This document shows, in pieces, positions 1 to 16,255 of a stretch of DNA of 64,000 nucleotides (position 1 is the stretch's first letter; each line of letters begins with the position of its first letter). The stretch is from positions 1,426,001 to 1,490,000 of the forward strand of contig NZ_LT635455.1 of assembly GCF_900119915.1 (NCBI RefSeq), given 5' to 3'. The position numbers were made by a program, and so were the translations under genes. Source of the stretch: Olsenella timonensis (lineage in GTDB: Bacteria; Actinomycetota; Coriobacteriia; Coriobacteriales; Atopobiaceae). Below the pieces are notes generated by a model. The model worked only from the letters and a program-made list of their open reading frames with translations. It did not search any database and was not told where the DNA came from.

Positions 1-1366
1 CAGGCCGCGAGAGGTCCAGCACCAGCTGGTCGCGACCGAGCACGGGCTCCTTGCCAGGAACGGTGAGCGCCCAGTCGGGGTGCGCGCGGAAGAGGTCAGA
101 GTCCTCGTTCACCATCTCGGGCTCCACCCAGATGCCAAAGCCCAGGCCCACCTCGTTCACGCGGCGGGCGAGGTCGGCAACCGTGCCGCCGAGCTTGGCC
201 ATGTTGGGCTGCCAGTCACCGAGGCCACGGTGGTCGTCGTTGCGCGCGCCAAACCAGCCGTCGTCCATGACGAGCATGTCCAGTCCCAGCTCCGCGGCCT
301 TCTTCGCGAGCTCCACGAGCTTGTCGCCCGTGAAGTCGAAGTAGCAGGCCTCCCAGCTGTTGATGAGGATGGGGCGCGGGGCGTCGCGCCAGGGGCCGCG
401 GCAGACGTTGCGGCGGATGCAGCGGTGCAGGTTGTGGGAGATCCTCTCCAGGCCCGCGTCAGAGTACGTCATGATGACCTCGGGCGCCACGATCTTCTCG
501 CCCGGCTCGAGCGGATAGGAGAAGAGGTCGGAGTCCAGGCCCATCTGCATGCGGGCCTGCTCGTACTGGTCGCGCTCGGCCTCGGCGAGAAACCCGCCGC
601 TGTAGACGAAGCTCATGGACCAGCAGCGGCCGGCCGTCTCGGTGGCTTCGCGGTCACAGAGGATCATGACGGGGTTGTACTGGTTGGAGGACATGCCGCG
701 GCGGCTTCCCACCGAGAGCGCGCCGTTCTTGAGCTGGCGGCGCGTGGGGCGGCGCTCCATGGCGTGACGCCCGTCGAAGGTGATGACGTCGAAGTCCCCG
801 GTCACGAAGTCGAGACAGGCGGTCTGCGCCTTCTCCACCGTCACGCGGGCCTCGCCGCCGTTGCGGATGACGGCGGCGCGGGTGATGACGTCCAGGTGCG
901 GCAGGACGCCGTAAAGCAGCTCGACCTCGAGGCCGAGGCGCTCGTCGGCGAGCGTCACCGAGAGGGTCTCGGCGTCGTCGTCGGCCCCCTCGTCGTAGGC
1001 GGCGGGCAGCCCCGGCAGGCCGTACTTGCCCGGACGGATCTCGTGGCACTTGTAGCGCAGGTCGCAACCAAAGGTGCCCTCGGCGTCGCGCACGATGAGC
1101 AGTGGGCTTCTCATGTCCCCGGAGCCCTGGAACGGGAACTCCTGCGGCAGGACGTCGAGCGAATAGGTGCGGTCCGCAACATCGTGCGGGCAGCCGCACA
1201 TGCCGCTGCGGTCGCAGTACGTGAGGAGGTAGGACAGATCCCCCTCCGCGCGTGCGCCATAGTAGAGATGGAGCAGGTAGCCGTACTCGTCAACCTTCAT
1301 CTGATAGGTGGAGTTATCCGTTGAGATGGTGAGGAGGCGCGCGGGGGCGTCGTACGACAGGGGCAT
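1..1366 (-). CDS. Alpha-galactosidase (GH36), C-terminus beyond window edge
   Basis: Hydrolyses terminal alpha-1,6-galactose from raffinose or melibiose-type sugars, presumably in the cytoplasm since no signal peptide is seen. Translation of the minus strand begins MPLSYDAPARLLTIS and contains the GH36 strand LVMDDGWFGARNDD followed by LGDWQPN and WVEPEMVNEDS, the family's nucleophile-side region. About 455 codons are visible and the catalytic acid end lies off the left edge. The start has a GAGG sequence about 6 bases upstream. It is the last gene after the sugar ABC transporter genes, which supports a role in using the imported alpha-galactoside. Family assignment is firm; the exact substrate is inferred. 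Confidence 0.9.
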   Translation of the reverse strand, partial: MPLSYDAPARLLTISTDNSTYQMKVDEYGYLLHLYYGARAEGDLSYLLTYCDRSGMCGCPHDVADRTYSLDVLPQEFPFQGSGDMRSPLLIVRDAEGTFGCDLRYKCHEIRPGKYGLPGLPAAYDEGADDDAETLSVTLADERLGLEVELLYGVLPHLDVITRAAVIRNGGEARVTVEKAQTACLDFVTGDFDVITFDGRHAMERRPTRRQLKNGALSVGSRRGMSSNQYNPVMILCDREATETAGRCWSMSFVYSGGFLAEAERDQYEQARMQMGLDSDLFSYPLEPGEKIVAPEVIMTYSDAGLERISHNLHRCIRRNVCRGPWRDAPRPILINSWEACYFDFTGDKLVELAKKAAELGLDMLVMDDGWFGARNDDHRGLGDWQPNMAKLGGTVADLARRVNEVGLGFGIWVEPEMVNEDSDLFRAHPDWALTVPGKEPVLGRDQLVLDLSRP

Positions 1367-1424
1367 GGTTCCTCGGTTTCTCTCGTATGCCTGAAGGTGC
1401 AGAGGCGAATGTAGCGCATTTGGG

Positions 1425-1462
1425 GGCGCCCGGAACCCGTCAGGGAACGGATTCCGGGCGCC
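1425..1462 (-). terminator. Intercistronic hairpin without U tract
   Basis: Perfect 11-bp stem (GGCGCCCGGAA / TTCCGGGCGCC) between the distal permease gene and the alpha-galactosidase gene. There is no T run on either strand, so it may be a partial terminator or an RNA-processing or stability hairpin setting different expression of transporter and hydrolase. Confidence 0.6.
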
Positions 1463-1502
1463 AGGGGGAATCTTTACAGATACCCTACGTTCTCGGCCGC
1501 GC

Positions 1503-2360
1503 CTACTTCACGGCACCGTTGGTGACGCCGCCGATGATCTGCTTCTGCGCCACGATGTAGAAGATGATCATCGGGAGCATGGCAAGCAGGTAGGAGGCAA
1601 ACGCCAGGTTGTAGTTCGTGCCGAACTGCGTCTGGAAGCTCATCTGCGCGAGCGGCAGGGTGTTGACGCCGGAGCCGCCCATGATGACGAGCGGGGTCAT
1701 GACGTCGTTCCACACGGCCAGGCCGGTGATGACGGCAACGGTGGCGTGCATGGGCTTCATGAGCGGGAAGATGACCTTCCAGTAGGTAGTCCAGGTGGAC
1801 GCGCCGTCTACGCGGGCCGCCTCCTCGAGGGCGGTGGGGATGTTCCTCAGGTAGCCTGTGTAGAGCATCATGTTCATGGGCATGTAGAACACGACGTAGA
1901 GGATCATGACGCCGAACATGTTGTCAAGGTGCATCATGGCCGTCTGCTTGACGAGCGGCATCATCAGGATCGCGAAGGGCACGTACATGCCGGCGACGAT
2001 GAAGTAGTAGGAGCCCTTGAAAAGCTTCTTCTTGTCCATGTTGCGCCCGATGGCATACGCCGCGAGGCTGTGGATGAGGATGGAGACGACCACGGCAACG
2101 ACGGTGATGATGAGCGAGTTCAGGAACGAGTGGAAGAAGTCGGTGACCTGGATGGCCTCGATGAAGTTGTCGAGAGACCATGTGGCGGGCAGGGAGAGGA
2201 TGCCCGCGATGTCGTTGGTCATCTCGGAGGGGTCCTTGAACGCGATGACCACAGCCATGTAGAGCGGGAAGAGGACCGTGAGGGTGCCGATCATGAGCAG
2301 GATCGTGACGGGCCAGTTCACCCGCTCCTTGACCTTGGTAGGAACAGTGTTGTTAGCCAT
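1503..2360 (-). CDS. Sugar ABC transporter permease (CUT1, MalG/MsmG type)
   Basis: One of two inner-membrane permeases of a carbohydrate importer. The 285-residue protein has about six hydrophobic segments and the EAA loop typical of this family (ALEEAARVDGASTWTTYWKV). Its ATG overlaps the stop of the preceding permease gene (TAATG), so the two are translationally coupled. It lies in an operon running ATPase, binding protein, permease, permease, alpha-galactosidase, which points to raffinose or melibiose-like substrates. The substrate itself cannot be read from the permease. Confidence 0.92.
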   Translation of the reverse strand: MANNTVPTKVKERVNWPVTILLMIGTLTVLFPLYMAVVIAFKDPSEMTNDIAGILSLPATWSLDNFIEAIQVTDFFHSFLNSLIITVVAVVVSILIHSLAAYAIGRNMDKKKLFKGSYYFIVAGMYVPFAILMMPLVKQTAMMHLDNMFGVMILYVVFYMPMNMMLYTGYLRNIPTALEEAARVDGASTWTTYWKVIFPLMKPMHATVAVITGLAVWNDVMTPLVIMGGSGVNTLPLAQMSFQTQFGTNYNLAFASYLLAMLPMIIFYIVAQKQIIGGVTNGAVK

Positions 2361-3229
2361 TAGAGCTGCTCCTCCTTACTGTTCAGGAACTTCGTCTGCG
2401 CAATGGAGACCACGGCGATGAGGATGAAGAAAATCACCGCGTTTGCGCACTGGAAGCCAAACTGACTGTTGTTGAGACCGTTCTCGTAGATGAGATACGA
2501 GATGGACTCGGTGGAGTTGGCGGGGCCGCCGCCCGTCATTGCCACGATCTGGTCGAAGACCATGAGCATGTCCTTCATGACGAGGACCATGTTCGTGGTG
2601 ATGGAGGGCATGATGAGCGGGAACGTGAGGTAGCGGAACTTGTCCCAGCCGGTAGCGCCGTCGAGGGCACCGGCCTCGTAGACGTCCTCGGGGACCGAGG
2701 AGAGACCGGTGATGTAGATGATCGTGGTCTGGGCGCACGCCTGCCACACGAGCACGACCACGATTCCGATCCACGCCCAGTCGGCGCTTGCGAGGATCGA
2801 GTCGGTACCCGTCACCGCTGGGACGATGTAGGTGAAGAAGTACGTGAAAACGTAGCCTACGACGAGGGCGCCGAGGATGCGCGGGACAAAGTAGAGGCCG
2901 CGCAGAGCGCTCTTGAACTTGATCTTGCTCGAGAGGCCGATGGCCAGGATGAGCGAGAGCACGTTCACGAGGATCGTGGAGACCACGGCGAGCTTGAAGG
3001 TGAACAGGTACGAGTTACCAACGCGGGCGTCCTGGAACAGGTCGATGTAGTTCTGGAACCCGATGATCTCGAAGGGACCATAGCCCTTGGAGTTGGTGAA
3101 GCTGTAGAAGAAGCCCGTGAGCAGCGGGATCGTGTTGAAGGCTACAAACAGGACGAGCACCGGAATCAGAATCATGAGGAAGGTGCGGTTCCTGTCAGAC
3201 CCCGCCTTGGACGTTGCGAGATTTGCCAT
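2360..3229 (-). CDS. Sugar ABC transporter permease (CUT1, MalF/MsmF type)
   Basis: The partner permease of the importer, 289 residues with about six membrane segments. The EAA motif is visible as YEAGALDGATGWDKFRYLT. The short N-terminal cytoplasmic stretch followed directly by a membrane segment is usual for MsmF/UgpA-like proteins. The start codon lies about 12 bases after the binding-protein stop, and the stop overlaps the next permease start. Family assignment is firm; substrate specificity follows only from the adjacent alpha-galactosidase. Confidence 0.92.
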   Translation of the reverse strand: MANLATSKAGSDRNRTFLMILIPVLVLFVAFNTIPLLTGFFYSFTNSKGYGPFEIIGFQNYIDLFQDARVGNSYLFTFKLAVVSTILVNVLSLILAIGLSSKIKFKSALRGLYFVPRILGALVVGYVFTYFFTYIVPAVTGTDSILASADWAWIGIVVVLVWQACAQTTIIYITGLSSVPEDVYEAGALDGATGWDKFRYLTFPLIMPSITTNMVLVMKDMLMVFDQIVAMTGGGPANSTESISYLIYENGLNNSQFGFQCANAVIFFILIAVVSIAQTKFLNSKEEQL

Positions 3230-3241
3230 CAGTTTCCCTCC

Positions 3242-4531
3242 TTATCCCTGATTCGCTTCGTATTCCTGGACCGTGCGCATGACGGTCTTGTTGTAGCGCT
3301 GCCAGTCCGAGTCCCACTTGGCGAGGAACGCGTCGACGTCCTGGTCGTTGATGAGACCCTGGAGGACGGTGTCGCAGGCCATGGCCGACGGGTAGGAGTG
3401 GTCGGGGTAGTCGATAAGCCTGCCCTCGTCAATGAAGTCAAGGATGTCGTCGAAGAGCGGATCGAGCGTGAAGTCGCCCTCGGTGCAGGGGATGGCCTTC
3501 TGGTCGTCGATGTAGGCTTGGAGGTTCTCCTGGTCCGCAAGGAAGTCGACGACCTTGTAGATGGAGTCCTTCTTGTCCGACTTCGCCTGGCAGATGTTCC
3601 AGCAGAGGTCAACGCCGGAGACCACGATGCGGTCATCGGGGTCGTCTGCCGCGGGCATCGCGAACAGGCCGACGTTCATCTCGGGGTTCACCTGCAGGAT
3701 CTGCGGAACTGCAAACGAGCCGCAGGGATACATCGCGCTCTGGCCGCGCGCGAAGGCGGTGCAGGCGTCGTTGTAGCTGTAGGCGAGCGGGCCGGGCTCG
3801 GCGTAGTCGAGGAGCTTCAGGAGCTTCTCGGCGGGCGCGCGGTAGTAGTCGGAGAACTTGGCATTGCCGGCGTTCACCTGACGCGTGAGGTCCTCGGGAA
3901 CGAGTTGGACGAGCATGGAGTTCCACGGGGAGAGGATGGTCCAGGTGTCGCGATAGCCCAGATAGAGCGGAAGGACCTCGCCCTCGGCCTTGATGGTCTC
4001 GCAGAGCTCGATGAACTCGTCCCACGTGGTGGGAATCTGCCAGCCCTTCTCGGCGAACATATCCCTGTTGTAGAGCATACCGGCGGCGTTTGCCACGTAG
4101 GGGACGCCGTAGATGCCGTCCATGGGAACGTAGGTGAGGCTCTTCATGATCTCCTGGTAGGCGGGAGACACGTTGGCCATGCCCGGATAGTCGGAGACGT
4201 CGGCGAGCATTTCAGAGTCAACAAAGTCCGCGTAGGTGGCGTCGCCGCCGATGGCAACGACCTCGGGATAGTCGTCACGGACGAAGCGCGTCTTCATGAT
4301 CGTGACGGCGTCGTTGGGGCTGTCAAAGTTGAGGAAGACGTCGTCGCTCTGCTCGTTGAACTGGGCCTCGAGGTCCTCGAAGTAGGAGGCCGCCTCCATC
4401 TTGTAGTTGATGATCTCCACCTCGGCCTTGCCGTCGGCGCGCTCGCCCTCGCAGCCCGTGAGCGCGAGACCTGCGGCGGCAGCGGCGGAGAGCCCGAGGA
4501 AGGAGCGACGTGTCAGTGCTCTTTTCAGCAT
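3242..4531 (-). CDS. Extracellular sugar-binding lipoprotein (family 1)
   Basis: Captures the sugar outside the cell and delivers it to the two permeases. The 429-residue protein begins with a twin-arginine signal (TRRSFLGLSAAAAAG) followed by a lipobox (LTGC), so it is probably exported folded through Tat and then lipidated. The mature part is a typical type-1 solute-binding fold with many aromatic residues. A GGAGG ribosome-binding site lies about 10 bases before the ATG. Combining a Tat signal with a lipobox is common for binding proteins in actinobacteria. Confidence 0.9.
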   Translation of the reverse strand: MLKRALTRRSFLGLSAAAAAGLALTGCEGERADGKAEVEIINYKMEAASYFEDLEAQFNEQSDDVFLNFDSPNDAVTIMKTRFVRDDYPEVVAIGGDATYADFVDSEMLADVSDYPGMANVSPAYQEIMKSLTYVPMDGIYGVPYVANAAGMLYNRDMFAEKGWQIPTTWDEFIELCETIKAEGEVLPLYLGYRDTWTILSPWNSMLVQLVPEDLTRQVNAGNAKFSDYYRAPAEKLLKLLDYAEPGPLAYSYNDACTAFARGQSAMYPCGSFAVPQILQVNPEMNVGLFAMPAADDPDDRIVVSGVDLCWNICQAKSDKKDSIYKVVDFLADQENLQAYIDDQKAIPCTEGDFTLDPLFDDILDFIDEGRLIDYPDHSYPSAMACDTVLQGLINDQDVDAFLAKWDSDWQRYNKTVMRTVQEYEANQG

Positions 4532-4549
4532 AAGGTGTGCCCTCCTTCC

Positions 4550-5665
<1,116 letters not shown>

Positions 5666-6069
5666 CTGCGCAACCTTTCTCCCTGCCCGACTGGCGTGCG
5701 CCCGCCATGTCGAGGCCCCACCTTACGTTGTCTTAATTTTAGAATGACGTTTTTACGCGCTTTTCTCATTGTATAGGTATATTTTATAGATAAATTCTTG
5801 TTTTCGCTGGTATGAGGCTATTTTAAAACCTACGCACTGATGGGCTCATTCGATGAGTGGACATTTTTTGAAGGCGAGTGGTTCAGCCCGTTTTTATAAC
5901 CGCAGGTAGATGAGCTGACTGGTTTCTCGCCAAACGGTAATCGATTCCACAAATGGCTGTCATCTAGTTACCTAAATGCGTTCTATCGTTGTTTCTCGTA
6001 TGCCCGCAAAGTGTTAAAATATACAAAATGCGTCATACGGTCTTGACCGCATCGGGCGAGAGGAGCCCC
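5666..6069. promoter_or_regulatory. AT-rich divergent promoter region
   Basis: About 400 bases without a gene between the ABC operon and the AraC-type regulator. It is much richer in A+T than its surroundings. It holds several TATA-like boxes around 5780-5800, a palindrome CTCATTCGATGAG at 5845-5857 and the over-represented 8-mer TTCTCGCC at 5924-5931. No good -35 is seen for the operon, which fits dependence on an activator. The exact operator cannot be assigned by eye. Confidence 0.55.
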
Positions 6070-6924
6070 ATGCCCACCGGCGAGCTCGAGTTCTCCACGT
6101 TCTCCCACGGACACTACGTCGACCTCATGCCCTACCAGTACGGACGCGAGCAGTGCGCGCCGGGGCACGCCTTCGGCCCGGCGCGGCGCGACCACTACCT
6201 CTTCCACTACATCATCTCGGGCCGCGGCCTGCTCATGACCACGGACGAGGGCGGGACCAAGACCGACCATCGCCTCCAGGGCGGCGAGGGCTTCCTCATC
6301 TTCCCCGGGCAGGTGAACACCTACGTTGCCGACCTCGACGACCCGTGGGAGTACATCTGGGTCGAGTTCGACGGCATCCGCGTGGCAGACGACCTGGAGG
6401 CCGTGGGGCTCACGAGCGCCGCGCCCATCTACCGGACCCAGTCCAGCGAGCTGCGCGCCCTCATGGTGGAGGAGATGCGCTACCTCATCTCCAACCGCGG
6501 CGCCTCCGCCCTGCACCTCGTGGGACACACCTACCTCTTCCTCGACTACCTGCTGCGCTCCGCCTCGCACCCCGCCGAGCGGCAGACGGGGCGGCTCCAG
6601 GCCTTCTACATCCGCGAGGCCATCGACTTCGTCAAGGAGAACTACCAGGCGGACATCACGGTCGAGGACATCGCGCGGCGCACCGGGCTCAACCGCAGCT
6701 ACTTCGGCAAGGTCTTCAAGGCGGCGACGGGCAAGTCCCCGCAGCAGTACCTGATCGGGTACCGCATGGGCAAGGCCAGCGAGCTGCTCAAGCTCACGGC
6801 CCTCCCGGTGGCCGAGGTCGGCCGCGCCGTGGGCTACCCCAACCAGCTGCACTTCTCGCGCGCGTTCAAGGGCGCCTTCGGCGTGTCCCCGCGCGAGTGG
6901 CGCCGCGAGAACGCCCTCGGGTAG
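6070..6924 (+). CDS. AraC-family sugar-responsive regulator (MsmR/RafR type)
   Basis: Likely transcriptional activator of the divergent alpha-galactoside operon. The protein has an N-terminal cupin-like ligand-binding half (HYIISGRGLL, GEGFLIFPGQ) and a C-terminal AraC DNA-binding domain with two helix-turn-helix motifs (ITVEDIARRTGLNRSYFGKV and the conserved end LHFSRAFKGAFGVSPREWR). I chose the ATG at 6070 because GAGAGGAG lies just before it; an upstream in-frame ATG at 6028 has no comparable site. Divergent placement and domain type together make the regulatory assignment likely. Confidence 0.88.
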   Translation: MPTGELEFSTFSHGHYVDLMPYQYGREQCAPGHAFGPARRDHYLFHYIISGRGLLMTTDEGGTKTDHRLQGGEGFLIFPGQVNTYVADLDDPWEYIWVEFDGIRVADDLEAVGLTSAAPIYRTQSSELRALMVEEMRYLISNRGASALHLVGHTYLFLDYLLRSASHPAERQTGRLQAFYIREAIDFVKENYQADITVEDIARRTGLNRSYFGKVFKAATGKSPQQYLIGYRMGKASELLKLTALPVAEVGRAVGYPNQLHFSRAFKGAFGVSPREWRRENALG

Positions 6925-6937
6925 GGGCGGGCGAGAG

Positions 6938-6984
6938 GTTCTTCTCGGCGCGGGCGTCCGGGCGTGGCCCCGGGCGAGAAGAAC
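6938..6984 (+). terminator. Hairpin after the AraC-type gene
   Basis: Perfect 10-bp outer stem (GTTCTTCTCG / CGAGAAGAAC) with a further G/C-rich inner pairing. It has no T tract. The right arm contains the over-represented GGCGAGAAG sequence. Confidence 0.5.
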
Positions 6985-7049
6985 GTCCGGCTTTGGCCGT
7001 GCGGGCGCGCGGGCGGCTACCCTGGGGTAGACCGACGAAAGGGGCCACC

Positions 7050-7886
7050 ATGCTCGCCGACTACCACGTTCACACCGGCTACTCCGGCGACTCCTCCTAC
7101 CCGCTGCGCCAGGTGGCGCTCGACGCGCTGAGGCTCAACCTCGACGAGGTCTGCTTCACCGAGCACGTCGACTACGGGGTGAAGCCCGAGTGGGACGAGC
7201 CGGCGGGAGCGCGCCTCGAGGGCGGGCGCCCGGTCACCAACTGCCCCTATGAGCCCTACCTCGACGAGGTCGAGGCGACGCGCGACGAGCTCGGCGGTGA
7301 CATCCGACTGCGAGCCGGCCTCGAGCTGGGCGTGCAGTCGCACACGATCGGAAGGAGCCACGAGCTCGTGACCCGCCTGGGCGAGCGGCTCGACTTCGTG
7401 ATCTGCTCGATCCATCAGGTGGGAGACCGCGAGTTCTGGAACGGCGACTTCCAGGAGGGACGCACCCAGGATGAGATCCACGGCGCCTACTACGAGGAGA
7501 TGCTCGCCGTGGTGGAGGGCTTCCACGACTACAGCGTCCTCGGCCACCTGAACCTCATCAACCGCTACGACCCCTTTGGGCCCTACCCATTCGAGCGCGT
7601 GCGCGACGTCGTGGCAGAGATCCTGCGCCGGGTCATCTCGGACGACAGGGGCATCGAGGTCAACACGTCCGGCATCCGCTACGGGCTAGGGGACTTCCAG
7701 CCCTCGCGCGAGGTGCTCGAGCTCTACCGCGACCTCGGCGGGACGGTGGTGACGGTGGGCTCCGACTCGCACAGGCCGGAGCATCTGGGCTCGTACCTGC
7801 GCCTGGCCTACCGCGAGCTCGCCGAGCTGGGGTTTGAGGGCGTCTGGACGTTCGAGCGGGGCGAGGGGGAGCTCGTCCGGTTCTAG
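7050..7886 (+). CDS. hisJ: PHP-domain histidinol-phosphatase (HisJ type)
   Basis: Predicted to dephosphorylate histidinol phosphate, the eighth step of histidine biosynthesis. The 278-residue protein shows the PHP metal-binding motifs DYHVHTGYSGDS, FTEHVDY, the glutamate in LRAGLELGVQ, SIHQVGD, GHLNLI and the terminal SDSHRP. An ATG at 7050 follows GAAAGGGG. No other his gene except hisS is nearby, and PHP phosphoesterases of this group may act on other phosphate esters, so the substrate is inferred from family resemblance. Confidence 0.8.
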   Translation: MLADYHVHTGYSGDSSYPLRQVALDALRLNLDEVCFTEHVDYGVKPEWDEPAGARLEGGRPVTNCPYEPYLDEVEATRDELGGDIRLRAGLELGVQSHTIGRSHELVTRLGERLDFVICSIHQVGDREFWNGDFQEGRTQDEIHGAYYEEMLAVVEGFHDYSVLGHLNLINRYDPFGPYPFERVRDVVAEILRRVISDDRGIEVNTSGIRYGLGDFQPSREVLELYRDLGGTVVTVGSDSHRPEHLGSYLRLAYRELAELGFEGVWTFERGEGELVRF

Positions 7887-7895
7887 GGGCGCCGC

Positions 7896-11291
<3,396 letters not shown>

Positions 11292-12500
11292 TCAGCCCTC
11301 GAGGCGCGCGAGCCTTGCGAGGGCGCGGCCGCCGAGCACCAGCTGTGCCAGGAGCAGCGCGGCCGCCGCGAGCCATAGGGCGTCGTAGCCGCCGAGCGCG
11401 ACGAGCTGGCCGCCGAATGCCGAGCCCACGCCGCCCCCAGCAAAGACGCCGAGCCCGATGAGGCCGGTGCAGAGGCCCGCCTGAGCCGGGTCGGCGTCCA
11501 TGGAGAGCGAGACGAGCGTGGGCTGCGTGAGGATGTAGCCAAAGCCGAGCGCGCCCGCGGCGAGAAGCGCCGGCACCCAGGAGCCCGTTGCCGTCACGAC
11601 GACGAGCGACGCTATGGCGAGGAGCCCGGCGGACTCCCCCACATAGATCACGGCGCGCGGCCCGCGGGCGGCGCCGACGCGCCCGGAGACCGTGCCGCCC
11701 ACGAGGCACAGCACCCCGTAGAACATCATGATGAGGCCCGCCTGCGTGGGGGCGAGCCCGCAGCGCTCGGCGAGAAAGGTGCCCATGAAGCCGTAGACGC
11801 CGAGGAACACGACTCCCGTGGTGCACGCCACGAGGAAGATCGCCCGATGGCTGCCGAAGAAGATGCGTCCCGCGCGCACGAGGAAGCTGTCGTGCGGCGG
11901 CTCCACGACGTCCTCCGCGCCACGCGCGGACGCCGGGACGGTCGCATGGGGCAGACGCCACAGCAGCGCCAGGGCAACCAGGGCGAGCGCCCCGAAGCAC
12001 GCGAAGGCCGCGCGCCAGCTCATGAGGTCGGTGAGGATGCCGCCAAGACCGGAGGAGAGCCCTTGGCCGGCGAAGGTGATGCCCATCAGGATGCCCACCG
12101 CGCCCCCGCGGAGCTCGGGGCCGACGACGTCTCCGACGTGCGCCTGCGAGACGGCGATGATGCCCGCGGCGAAGCAGCCGGTCACCGCGCGCGCCACGAC
12201 AAGCAGCTCGAGCGTCGGAGCCAGCGCGCACAGGAACGTCCCCGCCGCGAGCCCCGCCACGATCACGCGGAGCACGCGCAGCCGCCCGAACCGATCCCCG
12301 AGCGTGCCGCACACGGGCTGGAGCATGCCGTAGGGGAGCAGGTATGCGGTGAGGACGACGGCAGCCGCCGAGGCGGCGACGCCGAGCCCGTTTGCGATGG
12401 CGGGCAGCGCCGGCGAGACGAACCAGTTGTCGGCGGCGGAGACGAGGCCGCAGAAGCCCAGCGTGCAAACGACGCGTCTCTGCTCGGGGGTGAGGTTCAT
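11292..12500 (-). CDS. MFS transporter (drug:H+ antiporter-like)
   Basis: A 402-residue integral membrane protein with about twelve hydrophobic segments, probably an exporter or small-molecule permease of the major facilitator superfamily. The loop 2-3 signature GTLGDRFGRLRVL and an RVGAARGPRAV-type second-half equivalent are visible. A GGAAGGG site precedes the ATG. Upstream lies the copper ATPase operon on the same strand with only about 90 bases between, so readthrough is possible. The substrate cannot be inferred. Confidence 0.82.
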   Translation of the reverse strand: MNLTPEQRRVVCTLGFCGLVSAADNWFVSPALPAIANGLGVAASAAAVVLTAYLLPYGMLQPVCGTLGDRFGRLRVLRVIVAGLAAGTFLCALAPTLELLVVARAVTGCFAAGIIAVSQAHVGDVVGPELRGGAVGILMGITFAGQGLSSGLGGILTDLMSWRAAFACFGALALVALALLWRLPHATVPASARGAEDVVEPPHDSFLVRAGRIFFGSHRAIFLVACTTGVVFLGVYGFMGTFLAERCGLAPTQAGLIMMFYGVLCLVGGTVSGRVGAARGPRAVIYVGESAGLLAIASLVVVTATGSWVPALLAAGALGFGYILTQPTLVSLSMDADPAQAGLCTGLIGLGVFAGGGVGSAFGGQLVALGGYDALWLAAAALLLAQLVLGGRALARLARLEG

Positions 12501-12588
12501 GGGTGGCCCTTCCGACGTGCGATGCGCAGCCGGGTCATTGTAGTACCACCCGCCGTCGCCCGTCCCGGGGCCGTCCGTCGGCGAGGCG

Positions 12589-15144
<2,556 letters not shown>

Positions 15145-15195
15145 CGAGTCGCTCCTCTTCTCGGCTGGTCCGACTTGGCCCCGAGCCGACCTGAA

Positions 15196-15507
15196 TCACA
15201 TGAACTTGCGGAAGAGGTCCATGACCTCGGCCGTGACCTCGGTGTCGCCGCCCTGGATGCGCTCGACCACGCAGGTCTCCAGATGGTCGCGCATGACCTC
15301 TCGCGAGATGGCCTTCACGGCAGACTCCACGGCAGCCAGCTGCGTGAGGACGTCTCCGCAGTAGCGATCCTCCTCCACCATCGCGCGGATGCCGTTGAGC
15401 TGGCCGACGGCCCGGTTGATTCGACGTGTCACGTCGGCCTTGAGCTCGGGCGAGCGCGGGGTGTGCTTGAGCGCGCCACAGGACGGGCAGGCGTTCTTCT
15501 CGGCCAT
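15196..15507 (-). CDS. csoR: Copper-sensing repressor CsoR
   Basis: A 103-residue all-helical repressor that releases DNA on binding Cu+. The ligand set of the family is present: a Cys in EDRYCGDVL, then His and Cys in DHLETCV. A CPSC pair at the N-terminus adds an extra thiol pair seen in some members. Two CCCC-GGGG operators lie just upstream of the start, consistent with autoregulation, and copA follows after about 50 bases in the same direction. Confidence 0.92.
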   Translation of the reverse strand: MAEKNACPSCGALKHTPRSPELKADVTRRINRAVGQLNGIRAMVEEDRYCGDVLTQLAAVESAVKAISREVMRDHLETCVVERIQGGDTEVTAEVMDLFRKFM

Positions 15508-15530
15508 CTCGGCCTCCTCCCTCGCATCTA

Positions 15531-15577
15531 TACCCCCATGGGGTTTCTGCGATGAAGTCTATACCCCTACGGGGTAC
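15531..15577 (-). promoter_or_regulatory. Two CsoR-type operators
   Basis: TACCCCCATGGGGT at 15531-15544 and ATACCCCTACGGGGTA at 15561-15576 match the known CsoR operator form TACCCC(N)GGGGTA. They lie 24-70 bases before csoR, where they would block transcription of csoR-copA in low copper. Confidence 0.85.
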
Positions 15578-15604
15578 CTGTCAAACAATCAAACAGATGG
15601 GCAA

Positions 15605-15657
15605 AATACGCGATTACCAACGTTTTAACCCTCGATTTCGTAGGAAACCGCATAATA
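15605..15657. repeat. Inverted pair of ATACGCGATTTCCAACG-type elements
   Basis: A unit AATACGCGATTACCAACG (from 15605) faces a diverged inverted copy at 15635-15657. The family recurs four times at 51395-51507. It sits between the copper operon and the acetyltransferase gene. Function unknown. Confidence 0.6.
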
Positions 15658-15691
15658 CGACGCACCGGTCGTCAGAGATGAGGAGCATGCC

Positions 15692-16255
15692 ATGACCACC
15701 CGGCTCGAGACGGAACGTCTCATGCTGCGGCCCTGGACAACGAGCGACGCGCCCGCGCTCTTCCGCGCGGCGTCAGACCCGGAGGTGGGGCCCCGCGCCG
15801 GATGGGACCCGCACCGCAGCGTCGAGGAGAGCGCCCGCATCATCCGCGAGGTGCTCGCCGTGCCGGAGACCTATGCAATCGTGATCAGGGGCGCCGTGCC
15901 CGCCGACGAGCCGGTCGGGGCCGTCGGTCTCAAGTTCGGGGCGGCCTCCGACCTGGCGAGGGACGCGAGCGAGGCCGAGCTCGGATACTGGATCGCCCGG
16001 CCTCAGTGGGGGCGGGGCTACGTCCCCGAGGCATGTCGCGCGCTTCTCGACCACGCCTTCGACGACCTGCGCCTCAAGGTCGTGTGGGCGGGCCATTACG
16101 ATGAGAACGCACAGAGTCGGCGCGTGATGGAGAAGCTCGGGCTCTCGGAGGTGGGCGCGCGCGAGGCGCAGGGTCGCCCCGAGCGCATCCTGCGAATCAC
16201 GCAGGCGGAGTGGAAGACCCTCTCTTCCGCCGGAGGGAGGGAGCCGCGGCCCTAG
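15692..16255 (+). CDS. GNAT-family N-acetyltransferase (RimJ/RimL type)
   Basis: A 187-residue acetyl-CoA-dependent acetyltransferase. It starts with the RimJ-like TTRLETERLMLRPW and keeps the acetyl-CoA-binding region LGYWIARPQWGRGYVPEACRA (P-loop-like GRGY) and the late NAQSRRVMEKLGL motif. Targets of such proteins include ribosomal-protein N-termini, amino acids and antibiotics, and none can be picked from context. GAGGAG precedes the ATG. Its last codons overlap the convergent small membrane protein gene by 4 bases. Confidence 0.88.
   Translation: MTTRLETERLMLRPWTTSDAPALFRAASDPEVGPRAGWDPHRSVEESARIIREVLAVPETYAIVIRGAVPADEPVGAVGLKFGAASDLARDASEAELGYWIARPQWGRGYVPEACRALLDHAFDDLRLKVVWAGHYDENAQSRRVMEKLGLSEVGAREAQGRPERILRITQAEWKTLSSAGGREPRP

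Noticed and set aside
80-1324. A 414-codon plus-strand frame over the alpha-galactosidase
   Set aside because: The minus strand encodes recognisable GH36 motifs and the plus-strand product has no known motif or ribosome-binding site.
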